DNA of 59,426 nucleotides from an uncultured Pseudomonadota bacterium (GTDB lineage Bacteria > Pseudomonadota > Alphaproteobacteria > RUG11792), in contig CADBLQ010000011.1 in assembly GCA_902795615.1 (NCBI GenBank), forward strand, positions 1 through 59,426, read 5' to 3'. Positions 25,628 to 34,477 of the stretch are shown here, one piece after another (the stretch's first letter is position 1; every line of letters starts with the position of its first letter). The position numbers and the translations under genes were made by a program. The notes below the pieces were generated by a model. It had not been told where the DNA came from and searched no databases. It saw nothing but the letters and a program-made list of their open reading frames with translations.

Positions 25628-26317
25628 ATGAGAGAGATTTCGTTAGATACAGAAACTACGGGTTTATCGTATACAGATGGAGATAGAATTACCGAGATAG
25701 GTTGTGTTGAAATAATTGATAAAATAATAACAGGAAATACGTTTCATACATATATTAATCCAGAGCGGGAATTAAGTCCTGATGCCGAACGAATTACAGG
25801 ATTAACTTATGAAAAATTAAAAGAATTTGGTAAATTTGCTGATATTTATCAGGATTTTTTGAATTTTGTAAAAGATGATAGATTAGTAATTCACAACGCA
25901 AAATTCGATATAGGGTTTTTAAATTATGAATTAGGTCTTGTGGGGGCAACACAGTTTTCAATGGATAATGTTATTGACACGTTGGATATGGCACGAAAAA
26001 AATATCCGGGTTCACCAGCAACTCTTGATGCACTTTGCAAGAAATTTACTATAGACTCGTCAATAAGGAGTAAGCATGGAGCGTTAATAGACGCTGACTT
26101 GTTAGCACAAGTATATGTAATTATGTCAGTTGAGCGTATACAGAAAAATATATTTGGTTCTAAACTGAATGATATGGAATTAGTTCCAACAGAAAGAGCG
26201 AAGATCAATTATGCCTTATTTGATAATCGGTCATTATCAGTAATATCAGAAGTTGAGCTTGCTAGGCATGCGGAACTAATATCAAAAATAAAAAATCCTA
26301 TATGGTACAAGTATTAA
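25628..26317 (+). CDS. dnaQ: DNA polymerase III epsilon subunit (proofreading exonuclease)
   Basis: DnaQ removes misincorporated bases for the replicative polymerase. The DEDDh active site is complete: Exo I in SLDTETTGL, Exo II in IHNAKFDIGFLN, and Exo III in HGALIDADLLAQVY. At 229 residues it has the normal length, with a short C-terminal part for binding the alpha subunit. The frame also opens with GTG at 25598, but starting at the ATG gives MREISLDTETTG, which fits the family. It follows fabF by 60 bases and may be co-transcribed. Confidence 0.93.
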   Translation: MREISLDTETTGLSYTDGDRITEIGCVEIIDKIITGNTFHTYINPERELSPDAERITGLTYEKLKEFGKFADIYQDFLNFVKDDRLVIHNAKFDIGFLNYELGLVGATQFSMDNVIDTLDMARKKYPGSPATLDALCKKFTIDSSIRSKHGALIDADLLAQVYVIMSVERIQKNIFGSKLNDMELVPTERAKINYALFDNRSLSVISEVELARHAELISKIKNPIWYKY

Positions 26318-26322
26318 CAGAT

Positions 26323-26787
26323 CTAGTCAACTTTTTTATATACACAGACAACAGGTAATATCTTATCCGGAGTGCCAGGAATTGGAGTATCAACTTTTAA
26401 AACTTTGTTATTCCCATAAGTTGGGTCGTACATATACCAAGAACCATCCGTGTCTTTCCGAATAAATGCATCTACCCAATAATAACTAAGAACATTTGTA
26501 GGTTGGTTTACATTCAAGTATTCAGTAATTTTTTTGTTTACAATAACGCTATCTAATTCATAGGTATACACATTTCCATTAATAGCTGAACTAAACGATG
26601 GGTAATATTGATAAGGGCAGTTGCTAGGAATGTCGGCTACACTGGGAACTACATATATGTACTTGTGAGCCTTTCCGCTTTGGCTAATGTCAGAAGAAAG
26701 TCCAAAGCCTTGCCGTTCTTTGACGACACTAATTTCTGGTTGACCTTCCTTTTCTAATAGAAAATTGCCTATTTTTAGTTCTTCCAA
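26323..26787 (-). CDS. Unassigned protein, possibly a fragment of a transglutaminase-like protein
   Basis: This 154-residue frame starts with TTG and has no signal peptide. The region WVDAFIRKDTDGSWYMYDPTYG resembles the second half of transglutaminase-like domains (HAWxEVY...GWxxxDPT), with the aspartate kept but the catalytic histidine position occupied by Tyr. The catalytic Cys half, which should precede it, is not found in frame: an in-frame TGA lies about 16 codons upstream of the TTG. It could be a decayed remnant or a small protein of its own. It converges on dnaQ with only a few bases between them. Confidence 0.4.
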   Translation of the reverse strand: MEELKIGNFLLEKEGQPEISVVKERQGFGLSSDISQSGKAHKYIYVVPSVADIPSNCPYQYYPSFSSAINGNVYTYELDSVIVNKKITEYLNVNQPTNVLSYYWVDAFIRKDTDGSWYMYDPTYGNNKVLKVDTPIPGTPDKILPVVCVYKKVD

Positions 26788-26857
26788 TAAGATAGTACCA
26801 AATCTATGGTGAGTTCTTCAAGCCAAAAAAACGAATGTCGGGAAAAAATTACCATTG

Positions 26858-26886
26858 TTGGCTTTAGTGGTGGATTATGTTACACT
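26858..26886 (+). promoter_or_regulatory. Probable promoter of tRNA-Trp and secE-nusG
   Basis: TTGGCT (26858-26863) and TACACT (26881-26886) have a 17-base spacer, and transcription would start about 28 bases before the tRNA. tRNA-Trp, secE, nusG and the ribosomal protein genes follow with short spacing, so this may be the main promoter of the block. Confidence 0.5.
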
Positions 26887-26920
26887 CTCGAACAGGAGCT
26901 TGTGTCACATACAGTAGATT

Positions 26921-26996
26921 AGGAGAGTAGCTCAATTGGTAGAGTAACGGTCTCCAAAACCGTCGGTTGGGGGTTCGATTCCCTCCTCTCCTGCCA
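26921..26996 (+). tRNA. trnW: tRNA-Trp, anticodon CCA
   Basis: The 76-base gene has the acceptor stem AGGAGAG/CTCTCCT, discriminator G73 and an encoded CCA. The anticodon stem ACGGT/ACCGT holds the loop CTCCAAA, giving CCA for UGG codons. The T arm is GGGGGTTCGATTCCCTC. Its place directly before secE-nusG is the ancestral bacterial order, although tufB is missing here. Confidence 0.95.
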
Positions 26997-27014
26997 TTTC
27001 TGCAGAAGGTTAAT

Positions 27015-27206
27015 ATGGAGATAAAGAAGTTTATTAATTATCTGGGCGATGTTCGTCGTGAGATAGACAAGGTTACATGGCCTTCAAAACGTGAAGTTAT
27101 GATAACTACTGTAGTCGTTATTGTTTTAGCATGTATCTTTGCTGTATTTTTTGCAGTTGTTGATACGATATGGTACAGAACAGTAAAGTACTTAATTGAG
27201 GCATAA
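27015..27206 (+). CDS. secE: Preprotein translocase subunit SecE
   Basis: SecE is the small clamp of the SecYEG protein-export channel. The 63-residue protein has the amphipathic helix with RREIDKVTWPSKREV, the family signature, and one C-terminal membrane helix (about residues 30-50). The ATG at 27015 follows GAAGG; an earlier in-frame ATG at 26967 lies inside tRNA-Trp and is rejected. nusG starts at the next base after the secE stop. Confidence 0.95.
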   Translation: MEIKKFINYLGDVRREIDKVTWPSKREVMITTVVVIVLACIFAVFFAVVDTIWYRTVKYLIEA

Positions 27207-27746
27207 ATGAGTTCCGCAGTCGCTAAATGGTACATAGTTCAAGCATATTCTGGCAATGAAGCTCATGTTGTTAAAACGATTAATGAATTAATTGAAAAAA
27301 ATAATTTACAGGAAAAAATTACTGAAATTTTTGTTCCAACTGAGACCGTAATTGAAATGAAAAATGGTAAAAAGGTTGAAAAAACTCGTAATTACTTTCC
27401 AGGATATGTGTTTGTTAAGATGGTAATGGAGGATAACCTATTTTATTTAATTCGAAATCTTCCAAAAGTCTCAGGTTTTGTTGGGATGAATGGTAACCCA
27501 ACACAAATATCAGAAGCTGAAATTACCAAGATAATTAACCGAACTAAGGACGCAAAAGAAAACCCTATAAATAACATAGAATACGAAGTTGGTGAGCAAG
27601 TAAAAGTCACTGCTGGTCCATTCGCATCATTTTCTGGTACTATTGAAAGCATTGATGAACATAAACAGAAGGTTAAAGTATCAGTAACAATATTTGGTCG
27701 TGCAACGCCAGTAACTTTGGATTTTATGCAAATAGAAAAAATATAG
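27207..27746 (+). CDS. nusG: Transcription termination/antitermination protein NusG
   Basis: NusG rides on RNA polymerase, suppresses pausing, links it to the ribosome, and helps Rho. The 179-residue protein has the N-terminal NGN domain (KWYIVQAYSGNEAHV to about residue 115, including YFPGYVFVKM) and a C-terminal KOW domain (GEQVKVTAGPFASFSGTIESID). Both are complete. It abuts secE and leads into rplK. Confidence 0.96.
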   Translation: MSSAVAKWYIVQAYSGNEAHVVKTINELIEKNNLQEKITEIFVPTETVIEMKNGKKVEKTRNYFPGYVFVKMVMEDNLFYLIRNLPKVSGFVGMNGNPTQISEAEITKIINRTKDAKENPINNIEYEVGEQVKVTAGPFASFSGTIESIDEHKQKVKVSVTIFGRATPVTLDFMQIEKI

Positions 27747-27809
27747 TAACTTTACATGGGAGATTTGGTCATTTGATCGATTACCATGGCATAGCTTTAA
27801 GGAGAAAAA

Positions 27810-28244
27810 ATGGCAAAGAAAGTTTTGGGATATGTAAAATTACAAATTCCCGCGGGTAAAGCTACACCTGCACCACCTATTGGTCCTGCATTATCTCAAA
27901 AGGGACTAAATATTATGGAGTTTTGCAAAGCGTTTAATGCAAAAACTCAATCAATGGAACAAGGTATGCCTGTGCCAGTAGTCATAACTGCGTACACAGA
28001 CAAAACGTTTACGTTTATTACTAAGACGCCACCTGTAACATATTACATTAAAAAAGCTGCCAAGATAACCAGTGGTTCACACAAAACTGGAATTACTGCG
28101 TCTGTAGCAAAAATAACAATTGAGCAGGTGCATGAAATAGCTAAGGAAAAGATGTCAGATATGAATGCCCATGATATTGATGGAGCAAGCCAAATGATTA
28201 TTGGGTCGGCTCGCTCAATGGGTGTAGAGGTCGAGGGAGCGTAA
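27810..28244 (+). CDS. rplK: 50S ribosomal protein L11
   Basis: L11 forms the GTPase-associated stalk base of the large subunit and binds 23S rRNA. The 144-residue protein starts with [25 protein letters not shown], with the conserved prolines, and has TFITKTPP and the C-terminal [13 protein letters not shown] good ribosome binding site (AAGGAG) precedes the ATG. rplA starts two bases after it. Confidence 0.97.
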   Translation: MAKKVLGYVKLQIPAGKATPAPPIGPALSQKGLNIMEFCKAFNAKTQSMEQGMPVPVVITAYTDKTFTFITKTPPVTYYIKKAAKITSGSHKTGITASVAKITIEQVHEIAKEKMSDMNAHDIDGASQMIIGSARSMGVEVEGA

Positions 28245-28245
28245 A

Positions 28246-28929
28246 ATGACAATAAATAGTAAAAAGTCAAGAGAAATCCGTAAATCCTTAGACCTTAATA
28301 AAACTTACAATCTATCAGACGCAGTTTCGTTAATTAAAAAATCCGCTGTTGCAAATTTTGATGAAACAATTGAAATTTGTGCCATGTTAGGTATTGATGG
28401 TTCTAAACAAAATCAAGCGGTACGAAATGTCGTTACACTCCCTCATGGGACAGGTAAAACATGTCGTGTTGCTGTGTTTGCGAAGGATTTAAAAGCTGAT
28501 GAAGCAAAAAAAGCTGGAGCGGATATAGTTGGTACTAATGAACTAGTTGACATGATACAAAAGGGCGAAATGCCATTTGATCGTTGCGTGGCCACGCCCG
28601 ATATGATGGGACTGGTTGGAAAAGTTGGCAAGTTGTTAGGTCCTAAAGGTTTAATGCCAAATCCAAAATTGGGTACGGTCACTATGGACGTTGCAGATGT
28701 TGTCAAGAACATTAAGCTAGGTCAGATTGAGTTTAAATCTGATAAAAGTGGTATTGTTCGGTCAGGTGTTGGTAAAGCAAGTTTTTCTGAAAAAGACTTG
28801 ATTGAAAACATTAACGCATTCGTAAATGCATTGAATAAATCCAAACCGCAAGGTATAAAAGGGGTTTACTTGAAAAAGTTAGTAATCAGCTCTACTATGG
28901 GCGTTGGTCTAAAGTTCGAACTCAATTAA
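28246..28929 (+). CDS. rplA: 50S ribosomal protein L1
   Basis: L1 forms the mobile L1 stalk that helps release the E-site tRNA, and in many bacteria represses its own operon by binding its mRNA. The 227-residue sequence has the LPHGTGK block, the PDMMGLVGKVGKLLGPKGLMPNPKLGTVT signature, and the C-terminal STMGVGLKF. It is coupled to rplK and ends before a hairpin and the rplJ leader. Confidence 0.97.
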   Translation: MTINSKKSREIRKSLDLNKTYNLSDAVSLIKKSAVANFDETIEICAMLGIDGSKQNQAVRNVVTLPHGTGKTCRVAVFAKDLKADEAKKAGADIVGTNELVDMIQKGEMPFDRCVATPDMMGLVGKVGKLLGPKGLMPNPKLGTVTMDVADVVKNIKLGQIEFKSDKSGIVRSGVGKASFSEKDLIENINAFVNALNKSKPQGIKGVYLKKLVISSTMGVGLKFELN

Positions 28930-28939
28930 TGTACTATAA

Positions 28940-28964
28940 AGAGGTAGCGGTTATGCTTACCTCT
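28940..28964 (+). terminator. Hairpin after rplA
   Basis: AGAGGTA (28940-28946) pairs perfectly with TACCTCT (28958-28964). No T-run follows (GTATAAAA), so it may be a weak terminator, a pause site or a processing site between the rplKA and rplJL units. Confidence 0.35.
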
Positions 28965-29085
28965 GTATAAAAAACTATCTGTGTTTTGCCGGTCAAAATT
29001 TCAATTAAAATACGTCAACTTGTAAAAAATTTGGAAATGTAATATCCTCTCCAGGAGATAGTGTTAATTTCCATAGTACACTATC

Positions 29086-29170
29086 AGAAGTCGGAGACTG
29101 TAGGTGTGCCAAATATTGCAGTAAATTTTCCTACAATAGACAGAAATAGTGGATGCTCTTTCTGTTGTGT
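29086..29170 (+). promoter_or_regulatory. L10(-L12) autoregulatory leader of rplJL
   Basis: The leader contains GGAGACTGTAGGTGTGCC (29093-29110), followed by CCTACA (29130-29135), which pairs with TGTAGG, and then ATAGACAG. This matches the kink-turn and AGACCGTAGGTGCC-type core of the bacterial L10 leader, where the L10-L12 complex binds to repress translation. It lies just before rplJ, where the family expects it. The precise limits are not certain. Confidence 0.6.
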
Positions 29171-29191
29171 TAATGACGAATGGAGAAAAAG

Positions 29192-29704
29192 ATGTTAAGA
29201 CAAGAAAAAGAGAATTTTGTAACGCGTGTCAAAGAAGAACTATTGAATGCGGGTATTGTTATTGTTGTTAATCGTGGAAACGGTATAACAGTCGAGGAAA
29301 TAACAAAACTCCGGAAGGATATGGTTAAATCGCAATCCAAGTTCAAAGTTATCAAGAACACGTTAGCTCGTAAAGCTATCGAAGGCTCAAACCTTGAAAG
29401 CTTAAGTCAATATCTATCTGGTACAACTGGATTTGCATTTTCCAATGATCCTGTTGAAGTTTCAAAAGCGATCTTTGAGTTTTGTAAAGAAAACGAAGAC
29501 AAGATGGAGATTGTTGCTGGAATAATGGATGGTAAATCTATAACTGGTAATCAGATAAAAGAACTTGCAACACTTCCGTCATTGGATGGTATCCGTTCTC
29601 AACTTGTTGGTATGTTGTCTTCAATTGCCGGCAAAATTGTTAGAACGATAAACGAACCAGGCTCAATGGTTGCACGCGTTTTAGCTGAAAAAGCAAAAAG
29701 TTAA
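29192..29704 (+). CDS. rplJ: 50S ribosomal protein L10
   Basis: L10 anchors L7/L12 dimers on the ribosome stalk. The 170-residue protein has the family core VVNRGNGITVEEITKLRKDM, KVIKNTLARKA, and a C-terminal helix for L12 binding. Of two in-frame ATGs four codons apart (29180 and 29192), the second is preceded by GGAG at six bases, while the first has no ribosome binding site, so 29192 is chosen. rplL follows after 22 bases. Confidence 0.95.
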   Translation: MLRQEKENFVTRVKEELLNAGIVIVVNRGNGITVEEITKLRKDMVKSQSKFKVIKNTLARKAIEGSNLESLSQYLSGTTGFAFSNDPVEVSKAIFEFCKENEDKMEIVAGIMDGKSITGNQIKELATLPSLDGIRSQLVGMLSSIAGKIVRTINEPGSMVARVLAEKAKS

Positions 29705-29726
29705 TTTTTAAGAAGGAGAAAATATT

Positions 29727-30101
29727 ATGGCAATGACAAAAGAACAACTAGTTGAAGAACTTTCAAATCTTTCCATTTTGGAAGCTGCTGAATTAGTAAA
29801 AACGTTAGAAGAAAAATGGGGTGTAAGTGCATCTGCCCCAGTTGCTGTAGCCACTACAGGTGGGGTTGCAACACCTGCTACAGAGGAAAAGACTGAATTT
29901 GATGTCGAATTAACTAGTGTTGGTGCTAAAAAAATCGACGTAATAAAGGTGGTTCGTGAAGTTACTGGTCTTGGTCTAAAAGAAGCTAAAGAACTGGTAG
30001 AAGGAGCTCCTAAAGCGGTCAAAACCGGAATTTCAAAAGCAGATGCAGATGCATTAAAATCAAAACTTGAAGGTGCTGGAGCAACAGTTACCGTGAAATA
30101 A
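29727..30101 (+). CDS. rplL: 50S ribosomal protein L7/L12
   Basis: L7/L12 is the flexible stalk protein that recruits translation factors. The 124-residue acidic protein has an N-terminal dimerisation domain, an Ala/Val/Thr-rich hinge (about residues 37-55) and the C-terminal factor-binding domain with [20 protein letters not shown] and [11 protein letters not shown] strong ribosome binding site (AAGGAG) precedes the ATG. Confidence 0.97.
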   Translation: MAMTKEQLVEELSNLSILEAAELVKTLEEKWGVSASAPVAVATTGGVATPATEEKTEFDVELTSVGAKKIDVIKVVREVTGLGLKEAKELVEGAPKAVKTGISKADADALKSKLEGAGATVTVK

Positions 30102-30114
30102 TAACGATTTTCAT

Positions 30115-30204
30115 AAGCGAGGCATTAGCCTTGCTTTCCCTTATACAAGACGTTTTGTTACAATCGTCTTATTGGTCATTATTGTGAACGTTAAAAAATA
30201 ATGA
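30115..30204 (+). promoter_or_regulatory. Three tandem hairpins between rplL and rpoB
   Basis: Three perfect or near-perfect hairpins follow each other. The first is AAGCGAGGC (30115-30123) with GCCTTGCTT (30128-30136), followed by TCCCTT. The second is AAGACG (30147-30152) with CGTCTT (30165-30170). The third is TCATTATT (30176-30183) with AATAATGA (30197-30204). Escherichia coli has a partial terminator and an RNase III site at the same place that keep rpoBC expression below that of rplL; a similar role is inferred. Confidence 0.55.
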
Positions 30205-30236
30205 TCGTAACAGTTAAATATTTTTAAAAGGTTATT

Positions 30237-33200
30237 ATGATAAGATCCTATACTAGTCGCAAGCGATTTAGAAAAATGTTTGGTCGTGTAAAGCCTGTGA
30301 TCGATTTACCGAATTTAATCGACTTACAAAATGAGTCGTTCGAGTCATTTTTACAATACAAAACCCCACCTAACGAAAGAAAAAACATAGGACTATTAAA
30401 AATATTTAATTCAACATTTCCAGTTATTGATGCATCGCAAAAGGCACAATTGGAATTTCATGGTTATAGATTTGATGAACCATCCTATAATGAAATGGAA
30501 TGTAAACAACGTGGCGGTACATACGCAGTTGGTTTACATGCTAAGTTTCGTCTAATTTTATGGGATGTAGATAAGGAAACAAATAAGCGTTCGATACAAA
30601 ATATTAAAGACCAAGAGGTTTACCTTGGAGATATGCCAATTATGACTGAACGTGGAACGTTCATCTTTAATGGTATAGAACGGGTTGTTGTTTCGCAAAT
30701 GCATAGAAGCCCAGGGGTATTTTTTGGTCATGACCAGGGTCGTACCCATAGTTCTGGCAGGCTTCTTTTTTCGGCAAGAGTAATACCATATCGTGGTTCT
30801 TGGATTGATTTTGAATTTGATCATCGTGATGTTTTGTATGTTCGATTTGACAGAAAGCGTAAGGTACTAGCTTCTGTGTTTTTAATGTGTTTGTACAGTA
30901 AAGAAACTGAGGATTATATTAAAAACCTTAATGGCACAACCACAGACGCGAGTATGGTCAGTGGTATGTCAAAGGAGGAAATATTAAACACATTTTACAA
31001 AGAAGTTGAGTATCGACGAATAAGTAGTGGATGGGCAGTACCTTTTGACCGAAACCAGTTTAGAGGAGTTCGATTAACAGAAGACTTAGTTGATGTAAAA
31101 ACGAATAAGGTAGTAGCAAAATCAGGAGACAGATTAAACGCCCGTAAATTAATGCTTTTAGAGGAAGATGGTTTACAGGAAATTTTAGTTAGTGCGGACA
31201 GCATATATGGAAAACGCATTTCTAGAGATATGATCGATGAAAAGACTGGTGAAATTTTTTGTGAAGCAGGTACAGAGATAACTGAAGAGTTAATGAATAA
31301 AATTGGTCATCAAATTACCGAAAAAGTTAGTGTTGTTAGTTGCGAAAATGCAGAAATTGGCATGTTTATTATAAATACTTTGGATAATACAAAATGCCCA
31401 AACAGAGAAGAAGCGTTATGTGAATTTTATAGAAGTTTGTATCCGGGAGAAGTGCCAACTCCCAGTATGGGGGAAGACTTAATCAGGAATATTATGTGGA
31501 ATGAAGAAAAATATGATTTATCTGAAGTTGGACGAGCAAAAATTAATGATAGGTTAGGTCTTGATATTCCTAATAATGTTAGAACTCTTCAGAAGGAAGA
31601 TATTATTGAAATTATTCGGATATTGTGTCTTACTCGAAATGGTAAACGAGCAATTGATGATATTGATAATTTAGGTAATCGTAGGATTAGGTCAGTTGGT
31701 GAATTAATAGAAAACCAGTGTCGTCTAGGAATGTTACGTCTGGAACGAAACATCCGTGATAAAATGGCTTCTGTTGACATAGATACATATATACCTAGTG
31801 ATTTATTAAATGCTAAAGCATTAATAACTTCAGTTAAGGACTTTTTTGTAACATCTCAGTTATCACAATTTATGGATCAAACAAATCCATTATCAGAAAT
31901 TACACATAAAAGACGCTTATCAGCGTTAGGCCCCGGTGGATTATCCCGTGAACGTGCTGGCTTTGAAGTTCGGGATGTTCATCCCACACATTATTCCCGT
32001 TTATGCCCGGTAGAAACACCGGAAGGTCAAAATATCGGACTAATCACTTCGTTGGCATCATATGCAAAAATAAACAAATACGGTTTTATTGACGCTCCGT
32101 ATAGAAAAGTTGTCAACGGTAAATTGACCAACGAAGTACGGTATATGAGTGCGACTGAAGAAAGTAAGGAAGTCATCGCTCAAGCTGATATTGCTACCGA
32201 TGCCGATGGAAATATTAAGGATAATTTACTGATATGCCGTAAAGCGGGTGATATTGGGTATTATCCGAAAAGTGAAGTTACGTATGCCGACATATCTCCG
32301 CAGCAAATAGTTTCAGTAGGAACATCTCTAATTCCGTTTTTACATTGTGACGATGCCACCCGTGCTTTAATGGGGGCAAACATGCAAAGACAGGCTGTAC
32401 CGTTATTAGTTCCTGAAGCTCCATTAATTGGAACGGGAATAGAAGGTGTCGTTGCTCGGGATAGTGGGGCGTCTATTGTAGCTAAACGCGGTGGCATTGT
32501 TGATTCGGTTGATGCTAACCGAATAGTTGTCCGAGTGAAGGATTCAAAGGCAGTTGCAGATATATACAATCTATTAAAATTCCAGTGTTCGAATATGGGA
32601 ACTTGTATAAATCAAAAGCCGTTGGTAAAAGTAGGTGATGTTATTGAACCAGGTGATATTATAGCAGACGGTTCTGCAGTTGAAAACGGTGAATTAGCAT
32701 TGGGACGTAATTTGTTAGTTGCTTTTATGTCCTGGAATGGATATTCGTATGAAGATAGTGTTACATTGTCGGAACGTATGGTAAAAGAAGATTTACTTAC
32801 TTCAATACATATTGAGAGCTTTGAAATAATGGCTCGTGATACGAAACTAGGAAATGAGGAGATTACTCGTGATATTCCTAATATTGCTGAGGAAAGTTTA
32901 CGAAATCTTGATGAAACAGGAATTGTTTATGTGGGGGCAGAAGTTAATCCCGGTGATATTTTAGTTGGCAAAGTAACTCCAAAGGGGGAGACAATCGTAA
33001 GTCCGGAGGAAAAGCTTCTGCGTGCAATATTTAATGAAAAGTCTTCTGATGTTAAAGATAGTTCGTTTCGAGTACCACCAGGAGTTTCGGGAACAGTTGT
33101 TGAAGTTCGTGTTTTGACACGTAAAGGCGTTGAAAAGGATGAAAGAACGTTGGCAGTTGAACGACAACAGGTAGAACGTCTAGTTAGTAATAGAGATGCT

Positions 33201-34463
33201 GAAATTTCTGTTTTAGAAAAGACTTATTACAAGATATTAAAAGAAAAAATGCTGGGTCATAAAGCTTACGATGAAACTAACACTGATATTGTGGAATTAA
33301 CAGAGATAATTTTAAGAAATAAAAATTTTACACAATTAAGAACATTTAGATTTGAAGACAAAGTACTACAAGACGAAATAGATAATTTATTCGAACAATT
33401 TGATGCCAGAGTTAAATATTTAAATTCACATTTTGATGATGGAATATATAAATTAAAAAAAGGAGATGATTTACCAGCTGGTGTATTAAAAATTATTAAA
33501 GTTTTTGTTGCACAAAAAAGAAAAATTCAACCTGGAGATAAGATGGCGGGTCGGCATGGGGATAAGGGTGTAGTTGCTAGAATTTTACCAGTAGAAGATA
33601 TGCCATATCTAGAAGATGGAACTCCTGTTGATATAGTATTAAATCCGTTAGGCTTACCCTCCAGGATGAATTTGGGACAAATATTTGAAACGCATTTAGG
33701 TGGAGCTGCCCACAAATTAGGAAAGCAAATTCAGATGGCAATGGAAGAATATCGAAAAAACAATTTGAAATTGTCGGATGTTAGGAAAAAAGTTGCGGAA
33801 ATATATGAAGATGAACAGGATACAAGGGATATTAATAGTCTTAATGATAATGAGTTTATAGAGTTAGCCGATAACTTGAGTAAAGGTGTTCCAATGGCAA
33901 CACCGGTATTTGATGGTGCCAGACTAGATGATATTGAACATTATTTAGATAAAGCAGGATTAACCCACTCGGGTCAAGTTACGTTATATGATGGTCGGAC
34001 AGGGGAGGCATTTGACCGAAAGGTTACTGTTGGCTACAAATATATGCTTAAACTACATCACTTAGTTGATGATAAAATCCATGCAAGATCTGTTGGTCCA
34101 TACAGTTTAATTACCCAGCAGCCATTAGGTGGTAAAGCACAATTCGGTGGACAAAGATTTGGAGAAATGGAAGTATGGGCATTAGAGTCTTACGGAGCGG
34201 CATATACCCTTCTTGAAATGTTAACAGTTAAATCTGACGATGTTACTGGCAGATCGAAAACATATGGAAATATCGTTAAAGACAATAATGTTGGCTCTGC
34301 GTATGGTGCTCCGGAATCATGGCATGTGTTAACGAAAGAAATAAATTCATTAGGTCTTAATCTTACATTCGAGGCTGAACATGATGTAGTACCAGTAGAA
34401 GAAGATGAAACAACTGATGATGAAACGACATTACGTGAAAGATTTGGATTAGGTCGGGAGTAA
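30237..34463 (+). CDS. rpoB: DNA-directed RNA polymerase subunit beta
   Basis: This is the beta subunit of RNA polymerase, 1408 residues, full length. The rifampicin-binding region reads [18 protein letters not shown] and [10 protein letters not shown], with the residues that give sensitivity in Escherichia coli (Gln, Asp, His, Ser at the usual sites) intact. The catalytic-region blocks [12 protein letters not shown] and [20 protein letters not shown] are normal. A long, charged, lineage-typical tail ends in RFGLGRE. rpoC follows after 14 bases with GGGGGAG as its ribosome binding site. Confidence 0.98.
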   Translation: MIRSYTSRKRFRKMFGRVKPVIDLPNLIDLQNESFESFLQYKTPPNERKNIGLLKIFNSTFPVIDASQKAQLEFHGYRFDEPSYNEMECKQRGGTYAVGLHAKFRLILWDVDKETNKRSIQNIKDQEVYLGDMPIMTERGTFIFNGIERVVVSQMHRSPGVFFGHDQGRTHSSGRLLFSARVIPYRGSWIDFEFDHRDVLYVRFDRKRKVLASVFLMCLYSKETEDYIKNLNGTTTDASMVSGMSKEEILNTFYKEVEYRRISSGWAVPFDRNQFRGVRLTEDLVDVKTNKVVAKSGDRLNARKLMLLEEDGLQEILVSADSIYGKRISRDMIDEKTGEIFCEAGTEITEELMNKIGHQITEKVSVVSCENAEIGMFIINTLDNTKCPNREEALCEFYRSLYPGEVPTPSMGEDLIRNIMWNEEKYDLSEVGRAKINDRLGLDIPNNVRTLQKEDIIEIIRILCLTRNGKRAIDDIDNLGNRRIRSVGELIENQCRLGMLRLERNIRDKMASVDIDTYIPSDLLNAKALITSVKDFFVTSQLSQFMDQTNPLSEITHKRRLSALGPGGLSRERAGFEVRDVHPTHYSRLCPVETPEGQNIGLITSLASYAKINKYGFIDAPYRKVVNGKLTNEVRYMSATEESKEVIAQADIATDADGNIKDNLLICRKAGDIGYYPKSEVTYADISPQQIVSVGTSLIPFLHCDDATRALMGANMQRQAVPLLVPEAPLIGTGIEGVVARDSGASIVAKRGGIVDSVDANRIVVRVKDSKAVADIYNLLKFQCSNMGTCINQKPLVKVGDVIEPGDIIADGSAVENGELALGRNLLVAFMSWNGYSYEDSVTLSERMVKEDLLTSIHIESFEIMARDTKLGNEEITRDIPNIAEESLRNLDETGIVYVGAEVNPGDILVGKVTPKGETIVSPEEKLLRAIFNEKSSDVKDSSFRVPPGVSGTVVEVRVLTRKGVEKDERTLAVERQQVERLVSNRDAEISVLEKTYYKILKEKMLGHKAYDETNTDIVELTEIILRNKNFTQLRTFRFEDKVLQDEIDNLFEQFDARVKYLNSHFDDGIYKLKKGDDLPAGVLKIIKVFVAQKRKIQPGDKMAGRHGDKGVVARILPVEDMPYLEDGTPVDIVLNPLGLPSRMNLGQIFETHLGGAAHKLGKQIQMAMEEYRKNNLKLSDVRKKVAEIYEDEQDTRDINSLNDNEFIELADNLSKGVPMATPVFDGARLDDIEHYLDKAGLTHSGQVTLYDGRTGEAFDRKVTVGYKYMLKLHHLVDDKIHARSVGPYSLITQQPLGGKAQFGGQRFGEMEVWALESYGAAYTLLEMLTVKSDDVTGRSKTYGNIVKDNNVGSAYGAPESWHVLTKEINSLGLNLTFEAEHDVVPVEEDETTDDETTLRERFGLGRE

Positions 34464-34477
34464 GGGGGAGTAGGAAT

